Below, piece by piece: positions 1-4,089 of a DNA stretch of 5,863 nt. Made by a program: the position numbers and the translations under genes. The stretch lies in assembly GCA_937875715.1 (NCBI GenBank), contig CALEHZ010000377.1:1-5863 (forward strand), in the 5' to 3' direction. Source of the stretch: an uncultured Campylobacter sp. (lineage in GTDB: Bacteria; Campylobacterota; Campylobacteria; Campylobacterales; Campylobacteraceae). The notes beneath the pieces are model-generated. The model was not told the DNA's origin, ran no database searches, and was given only the letters and a program-made list of their open reading frames with translations. Position 1 is the stretch's first letter; each line of letters begins with the position of its first letter.

Positions 1-1252
1 GGATTTGATTGACATTAGCAAAACCACAAGTGTAAAAATCGAGCTTTATGGCAGCCTTAGCCTTACAGGTCATGGACACTTAACCGACAAGGCTGTGATT
101 TGGGGGCTTAGCAATGTAAAGCCGATTGATTTAAATAATGCCAAAAAGGCAGAAATTCAAAAAGATGTTTTTGAAGATAAAATGCTAAATCTAGGCGGCA
201 AGAAAAAAATTCCTTTTGTTTATGAGCAAAATTTAATTTTTAAAAAGGAATTTTTGCCGCTGCATGAAAATGGCGTAAAATTCTATGCTTACAATGGCGA
301 TGAGCTCATTAAAGAAGCTACTTTTTATTCAATCGGTGGCGGCTATATAAAAGACGAGGATGAGCTAAAAAATAGCGCCAAAAATAGCGAAAAAAGCGTA
401 GGATTTGAGATAAATAGCGCAAAAGATGCGCTAAGAATCTGTGAAAAAGAAAATATAAATCTAGCCCAGCTTGCACTAAAATATGAAATGCAATTTGCTC
501 CAAAAGATGAAATAAAGGCGTATTTAAGGCAAATCTGGCAAGTAATGCAAGAGGTGTATGAAAGTGGCTTAAACTCTACTGAGAAGGTCTTGCCAGGACC
601 ACTCAAGCTAAAAAGGCGCACACATAGCCTAAAAGAGATGGTTAGAGCCACTTATAATCCGCTTGGAATTTTAGACTACATTTCGCTTTATGCTATTGCG
701 ATAGCAGAAGAAAACGCAAGCGGCGCAAGAGTAGTAACTGCGCCTACAAATGGAGCTTGTGCTGTGGTGCCTGCTGTGATGCTGTATCTAAAAAATCACA
801 GCAGCTATTTTTATGATGAAACTGCGGTAGATTTTTTGCTAGTTTGTACGCTAATTGGCAGTCTTTACAAAAAAAATGCCTCAATAAGTGGCGCAGAAGC
901 TGGCTGTCAAGCAGAAATCGGCTCGGCTAGTTCTATGGCAGCAGCTGCGATGGCGACTTGTCTTGGCGGCAATGCACTTTGTGCTTGTAGTGCTGCTGAG
1001 ACTGCTATGGAGCATCATTTAGGGCTTACTTGTGATCCAGTGGCTGGTCTGGTTCAAATACCTTGTATCGAAAGAAACGCCTTTGGCGCAATAAAAGCAA
1101 TAATGGCGGCCAGAATGGCACTAAGAAGACACGGCAAACAAACAGTAAGCCTAGATGAAGTAATCACCACGATGTATGAAACCGGCAAGGATATGAATAG
1201 CAAATACAGAGAAACATCTCTTGGCGGCCTTAGCAAAAATGTGCATTGCTGA
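1..1252 (+). CDS. sdaA: L-serine ammonia-lyase (L-serine dehydratase), iron-sulfur type, 5'-truncated
   Basis: Deaminates L-serine to pyruvate and ammonia in the cytoplasm using a [4Fe-4S] cluster; serine is a major carbon source for campylobacters. The frame is open from base 2 to the TGA at 1250-1252. The first apparent start, TTG at 5, is not genuine, because it falls inside the conserved N-terminal domain just before YGSLSLTGHGHLTDKA. About 42 residues, including the SSHT motif, should lie upstream. Numbering residues from that TTG, the catalytic domain shows RVVTAPTNGAC (242-252), SGAEAGCQAEIG (295-306) and GLTCDPVAGLVQIPCIERNA (340-359). The presumed cluster ligands are C301, C343 and C354; their spacing of 42 and 11 equals that of Legionella C343/C385/C396 as I recall it. 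The last residue is Cys (C415), as in the Legionella enzyme, where the terminal Cys reaches into the active site as fourth ligand. No promoter is visible; a serine transporter gene upstream would be typical but cannot be seen. Confidence 0.95.
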   Translation, partial: DLIDISKTTSVKIELYGSLSLTGHGHLTDKAVIWGLSNVKPIDLNNAKKAEIQKDVFEDKMLNLGGKKKIPFVYEQNLIFKKEFLPLHENGVKFYAYNGDELIKEATFYSIGGGYIKDEDELKNSAKNSEKSVGFEINSAKDALRICEKENINLAQLALKYEMQFAPKDEIKAYLRQIWQVMQEVYESGLNSTEKVLPGPLKLKRRTHSLKEMVRATYNPLGILDYISLYAIAIAEENASGARVVTAPTNGACAVVPAVMLYLKNHSSYFYDETAVDFLLVCTLIGSLYKKNASISGAEAGCQAEIGSASSMAAAAMATCLGGNALCACSAAETAMEHHLGLTCDPVAGLVQIPCIERNAFGAIKAIMAARMALRRHGKQTVSLDEVITTMYETGKDMNSKYRETSLGGLSKNVHC

Positions 1253-1312
1253 TTTAACTTTTAGAATTTTATAAAAAGCTTGAATTTTCTGGCTTTTAAG
1301 AACTGCATGCTT

Positions 1313-1348
1313 TTTGAATTTTATAAAATTCACTTTATAAAATTCAAA
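1313..1348. repeat. AT-rich perfect inverted repeat (15-bp arms, 6-base loop)
   Basis: Bases 1313-1327 pair perfectly with 1334-1348, leaving the loop ATTCAC. A second palindrome, GAATTTTATAAAATTC (1316-1331), is nested in it, so two alternative foldings compete. Only one pair of the long stem is G-C. It lies 60 bases after the sdaA stop and could end sdaA transcription, but no U-run follows the stem on the + strand, so it is not a standard intrinsic terminator. Related GAATTTT copies sit at 1264 and 1282, and AAAATTC copies at 1339, 1382 and 1406. The rest of the 1253-1424 spacer holds two C5 runs and the queF promoter. Confidence 0.75.
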
Positions 1349-1390
1349 TAAAAAATACCCCCACGCCCCCAAAAAATACAGAAAATTCGC

Positions 1391-1396
1391 TATAAT
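1391..1396 (+). promoter_or_regulatory. Predicted sigma-70 -10 box for queF
   Basis: A perfect TATAAT lies 28 bases before the queF ATG, implying a 5' leader of about 20 bases. There is no -35 hexamer at 17 bases upstream; instead the upstream DNA is A-rich (1371-1386), as is usual for Campylobacter vegetative promoters. It probably drives queF, the HD gene and dapF together. Confidence 0.65.
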
Positions 1397-1412
1397 GTGA
1401 GAGAAAAAATTC

Positions 1413-1418
1413 AAAGGA
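1413..1418 (+). promoter_or_regulatory. Ribosome binding site of queF
   Basis: AAAGGA lies 6 bases before the ATG at 1425. This supports that start, which also gives the usual short N-terminus of a single-domain QueF. Confidence 0.8.
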
Positions 1419-1424
1419 AATTCA

Positions 1425-1835
1425 ATGAAATACGGCGAAGAAATCATCGCAAAGTTTGATGTAAAAAAAGATTTAGAGCTGTGGGAAAATACCTGTAAAT
1501 ACGACTATTTCGTGGATATCACGCTGCCTGAGCTTACTTGTCTTTGTCCGCGTTCAGGATATCCTGACTTTGCTAGCGTAAAAATCAGCTATGTGCCTGA
1601 TAAAAAGGTGGTAGAACTAAAAGCAATAAAGCTATACATAAACTCATTTAGAGACCGCCATATAAGCCACGAGAGCATCGCTAGTGAGATTTTTGATGTG
1701 CTTTGGCAGGCTTTAAAACCAAAGTATTTGGAGCTAAAAGCTGATTTTAACCCACGAGGCAATGTGCATACCAAAATCCGCTTAAACTCAAATCAAGCAG
1801 GGCTTACAAACTATGAAATAAAGGTCGCTAGATGA
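1425..1835 (+). CDS. queF: NADPH-dependent 7-cyano-7-deazaguanine (preQ0) reductase, short type I QueF
   Basis: Reduces the nitrile of preQ0 to the aminomethyl group of preQ1, using NADPH, in the cytoplasm; preQ1 is then placed in the wobble base of GUN-anticodon tRNAs on the way to queuosine. The 136 residues match the short, single-domain (B. subtilis YkvM-like) form. The nucleophile is C41 in LCPRSGYPDF and the acid is D48. The family signature E-L-K-A-I-K-L-Y covers residues 64-71, and H82-E83 follows. The distances C to D (7), C to signature (23) and C to E (42) equal those of B. subtilis C55, D62, E78 and E97. It has its own promoter and ribosome site. Its TGA overlaps the ATG of the HD gene, so the two are probably translationally coupled. 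No preQ1 riboswitch is seen before it. Confidence 0.96.
   Translation: MKYGEEIIAKFDVKKDLELWENTCKYDYFVDITLPELTCLCPRSGYPDFASVKISYVPDKKVVELKAIKLYINSFRDRHISHESIASEIFDVLWQALKPKYLELKADFNPRGNVHTKIRLNSNQAGLTNYEIKVAR
1820..1824 (+). promoter_or_regulatory. Weak ribosome binding site of the HD gene, inside queF
   Basis: AAAGG lies 7 bases before the ATG at 1832, within the last codons of queF. Together with the ATGA stop-start overlap it supports this start and re-initiation by ribosomes finishing queF. Confidence 0.55.
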
Positions 1836-3067
1836 TAAATCCTGTTTTGATCGAACACATTTTTAAAGCAGCTAGCATAAGCCGCTGGAACGACTATCCA
1901 AAAATGGTGGATTTAAACGAGCTTGATAAACAAGCACATAAGTTTATAATTGCTTATTTTTTGGCTAAGCTTGAAGGCGATGTGAGTGTAAAAACGCTCA
2001 TTGAATACGGCGTATTTGAGTTTTTAAGCCGTGTGGTGGTGACTGACATTCGCCCAGATGTCTTTCATCATATCCAAAAAAACAAGGCCAGCGAGCTAAA
2101 TGCGTGGATAAAAATCCAGCTAGAAAATGTAGTAAATGATGAAAATAGCGCATTTAAAGAGAGATTTGATGAATATTTTGCTAATCCACACGCAAATGAG
2201 AAAATTCGCCTGATTTTAAAGGCGGCTAGCTATCTAGCTACAAAGTGGGAGTTTGGCATTGTCTATCAAACAAGCCAGTTTCTAAGCGACATTGAAGAGC
2301 TAAAAGCAAAGGTAGAAGAAGAAAAAGAAGATTATTACGGGCTTGATTCTTTTGCGCTTTTAGAGCGTTCTAGCAAACTTATGAAGCTTATTGATTTAGG
2401 CGGCAGACTGCGTTTTCAAAGGCGATGGGCTCAAACGCAGCGAATTCCACAAACAAATGTGCTAGGACACATGCTTGTAGTGGCGATTTTTTCATACTTT
2501 TTTAGCATTGAGGTAGGTGCGTGCGATAAAAGGCTAGAAAATAACTTTTTTTGTGCTTTGTTTCATGATTTGCCAGAGACTTTGACCCGTGATATCATAA
2601 GTCCTGTAAAATACGGCGTGCGTGGGCTAAATGATATTATCGCTGAGTATGAAATGCGGCTTATTGATGAGAAAATATTGCCACTTGTGCCAGCAAAGAT
2701 TAGAGCTGAGTTTGCCTATATTTTAGGCGTGCGAAAGGATGAAAACGGCAAGCTTATCAAAGATGAGTTTGAAAACCGCTGCTTAAATCGCCCATTAAAT
2801 GACGGCGGCGAGCCAATGGCGATTAGTGCTTCGCTTGGCAGCTACAATAGCGATGAATACGGCGCAATTGATGGCAAGGCACTTAAGTTTTGCGATAGAT
2901 TTGCAGCTTTGGTAGAAGCTGGGATTTCTATGAGCTATGGCGTATCAACAAGAGAGCTAAAAGATGGCTTTGAAGGGCTTTGCAAGAAGTTTGAAGATTT
3001 GCCAAAATGCGAGGGTGTGGACTTTTTAGTAGCGTGTAATGCTTTTAGAGTTCATTTTAAGGTGTGA
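1832..3067 (+). CDS. HD-domain phosphohydrolase, YfbR-like C-terminal half
   Basis: A 411-residue cytoplasmic protein with no signal peptide or membrane segment. The C-terminal half carries a complete H...HD...D metal site: H213 (GHML), H245-D246 (ALFHDLPETLTRDI) and probably D355 (KFCDRFAAL). The block HDLPETLTRDIISPVKY (245-261) closely resembles E. coli YfbR (HDASEVLTGDLPTPVKY from memory), a 5'-deoxynucleotidase, so dNMP or another nucleotide is a reasonable substrate class. This is inference. The N-terminal half has a similar lead-in (RWN at 18-20, QAHKFIIAYFLAKLEG at 34-49) but lacks an HD pair and may be a degenerate second HD fold. Residues 152-167 are charged and may form a short coiled coil. 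The start overlaps the queF stop by 4 bases and dapF follows after 44 bases, so it is mid-operon. The exact function is unknown. Confidence 0.85.
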   Translation: MINPVLIEHIFKAASISRWNDYPKMVDLNELDKQAHKFIIAYFLAKLEGDVSVKTLIEYGVFEFLSRVVVTDIRPDVFHHIQKNKASELNAWIKIQLENVVNDENSAFKERFDEYFANPHANEKIRLILKAASYLATKWEFGIVYQTSQFLSDIEELKAKVEEEKEDYYGLDSFALLERSSKLMKLIDLGGRLRFQRRWAQTQRIPQTNVLGHMLVVAIFSYFFSIEVGACDKRLENNFFCALFHDLPETLTRDIISPVKYGVRGLNDIIAEYEMRLIDEKILPLVPAKIRAEFAYILGVRKDENGKLIKDEFENRCLNRPLNDGGEPMAISASLGSYNSDEYGAIDGKALKFCDRFAALVEAGISMSYGVSTRELKDGFEGLCKKFEDLPKCEGVDFLVACNAFRVHFKV

Positions 3068-3100
3068 AAAGCTGAATTTTATAAAAAGCTGAATTTTATA
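3067..3100 (+). repeat. 17-bp perfect tandem repeat (2 copies) between the HD gene and dapF
   Basis: AAAAGCTGAATTTTATA occurs twice head to tail (3067-3083 and 3084-3100). The array starts on the last base of the HD gene's TGA and runs directly into the dapF ribosome site, so it forms almost the entire spacer. Each copy contains the GAATTTTATA core found in the other spacers. TATAAA within it could act as a weak -10 box, but there is no support beyond the match. Confidence 0.9.
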
Positions 3101-3106
3101 AAGGAG
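3101..3106 (+). promoter_or_regulatory. Ribosome binding site of dapF
   Basis: AAGGAG lies 5 bases before the ATG at 3112. It is a strong site and fixes the start, which gives the standard DapF N-terminus MKFYKFNSSGNDF. Confidence 0.88.
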
Positions 3107-3111
3107 AGAAT

Positions 3112-3969
3112 ATGAAATTTTATAAGTTTAATTCTAGTGGCAATGATTTTGTCTTTGTTTTGGCTAGCAAAAACGCATTAAATGGCGATTTTAGTGAGTT
3201 AGCAAGGCAGATTTGTGATAGACACTCTGGCATTGGCAGCGACGGCTTTGTAGCTATTATTAAAGGCGATGAGAAAAATCACATTATTTGGCGATTTTAC
3301 AACTGCGATGGCAGCGAGGCGCACATGTGTGGAAATGCTAGTCGTGCGGCTGCCTTTTTTGCCGCACAGCTTGGGCTAGTGGATGCTAGCGATACCATCT
3401 TTTTGCACACTTTAGCTGGCGTCATCGAAGCACAAGTAAGAAAAATCTCTAAAGTAATGCCAAACATGCAAAACGCTGATTTTGGCAGCACTGCAAGTGT
3501 GTCTGTGCGACTAAGCGAGCCAAAAAAGCTAAGCGAGCCTTTTAGCGAGGCTGGATATTTGTGGCATTTTTATGATACTGGCGTGCCGCATTTAGTTACT
3601 TTTATAGATGATATAAACGCTGCTGATATGGATTTAGCAAAGGATTTAAGGGCAAAATACAACGCAAATGTGAATTTCGCTCAAATAATAGATGGAGAAA
3701 TTTTTGTGCGAACCTTTGAGCGTGGCGTAGAGGCTGAGACGCTAGCATGTGGGACTGGAATGTGTGCTTGTGCGCTTGCATATCGCATCCATGCGCCTAT
3801 TGATTCTGGGGTAAAAACTAGAATTCGTCCAAAAAGTAATGATGAAATTTTAGTGTATTTTCAAGGCGCAAATCTGTATTTTGAAGGTATTGTAAATAGC
3901 GTATTTAGCACAGAAATTAGCATTTTAAACTGCGGCAAAATCGTAGGTTTTGACATTTCTGGCTTTTAA
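3112..3969 (+). CDS. dapF: Diaminopimelate epimerase
   Basis: Interconverts LL- and meso-diaminopimelate in the cytoplasm, the step before lysine; meso-DAP is also the peptidoglycan cross-linking residue. It is a cofactor-free two-base enzyme using two cysteines. C73 lies in NCDGSEAHMCGNASRAAA (64-81) and C213 in TLACGTGMCACA (210-221); H. influenzae uses C73 and C217. The N-terminal KFNSSGNDFV and RHSGIGSDG (37-45) are also typical, with Ser-Ser in place of the more common G-x-GND lead. The 285 residues are full length; by eye, about 13 at the C-terminus run beyond where E. coli DapF ends. A small in-frame duplication, LSEP-KK-LSEP, lies at residues 134-143. It is last in the queF-HD-dapF group and converges on ftsK. 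Confidence 0.97.
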   Translation: MKFYKFNSSGNDFVFVLASKNALNGDFSELARQICDRHSGIGSDGFVAIIKGDEKNHIIWRFYNCDGSEAHMCGNASRAAAFFAAQLGLVDASDTIFLHTLAGVIEAQVRKISKVMPNMQNADFGSTASVSVRLSEPKKLSEPFSEAGYLWHFYDTGVPHLVTFIDDINAADMDLAKDLRAKYNANVNFAQIIDGEIFVRTFERGVEAETLACGTGMCACALAYRIHAPIDSGVKTRIRPKSNDEILVYFQGANLYFEGIVNSVFSTEISILNCGKIVGFDISGF

Positions 3970-3977
3970 AATAAGTT

Positions 3978-4002
3978 GAATTTTATAAATTTCATAAAAT
4001 TC
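3978..4002. terminator. Candidate bidirectional terminator hairpin between dapF and ftsK
   Basis: GAATTTTAT (3978-3986) pairs with ATAAAATTC (3994-4002) around a 7-base loop, 8 bases after the dapF stop. T-rich but interrupted sequence follows on both strands (CTTTGTTTT on +, CTTATTTT on -). Convergent genes need a terminator here, but the stem has one G-C pair and the same motif recurs in spacers that are not convergent, so it may simply be a repeat copy. Confidence 0.4.
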
Positions 4003-4016
4003 ACTTTGTTTTGCTA

Positions 4017-4076
4017 TGAGATTGCCACGATTTTTACTTCGTAAAAATCTCTGGGTGACGGGCGAAGGCAATGACG
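4017..4076. repeat. Palindromic repeat-like element, GTCATTGCC...GTGGCAATCTCA on the minus strand
   Basis: Outer arms ATTGCC (4021-4026) and GGCAAT (4067-4072) enclose a perfect 9-bp hairpin, GATTTTTAC/GTAAAAATC (4029-4037 with 4041-4049), with loop TTC. The middle, GGGTGACGGGC (4053-4063), is more GC-rich than the surroundings. The ends resemble the GTCATTGCGAG...GTGGCAATC palindromes I recall being dispersed in spacers of many unrelated bacteria; that family link is from memory. There is only one copy here, so repetition cannot be shown from this window. Confidence 0.55.
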
Positions 4077-4089
4077 AAAGTGGAAAATT

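Noticed and set aside
5..7. TTG as the start of the serine dehydratase.
   Set aside because: It falls inside the conserved N-terminal domain and the frame remains open to the window edge, so the gene simply continues upstream.
1358..1388. Possible preQ1 riboswitch before queF, prompted by a C-rich stretch followed by AAAAAATA.
   Set aside because: There is no G-rich partner on its 5' side to form the aptamer stem, and the block lies upstream of the TATAAT box, so it would not be in the transcript.
1151..1447. 98-codon reading frame on the minus strand spanning the sdaA-queF spacer.
   Set aside because: It is antisense to the sdaA end and the queF start, its spacer part is translated AT-rich palindrome, and it has no family resemblance.
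3511..3539. Direct repeat CTAAGCGAGCC (3511-3521 and 3529-3539) in dapF as a possible recombination or binding site.
   Set aside because: It is an in-frame 18-base duplication encoding LSEP twice in a variable loop; a simple local coding duplication is enough to explain it.
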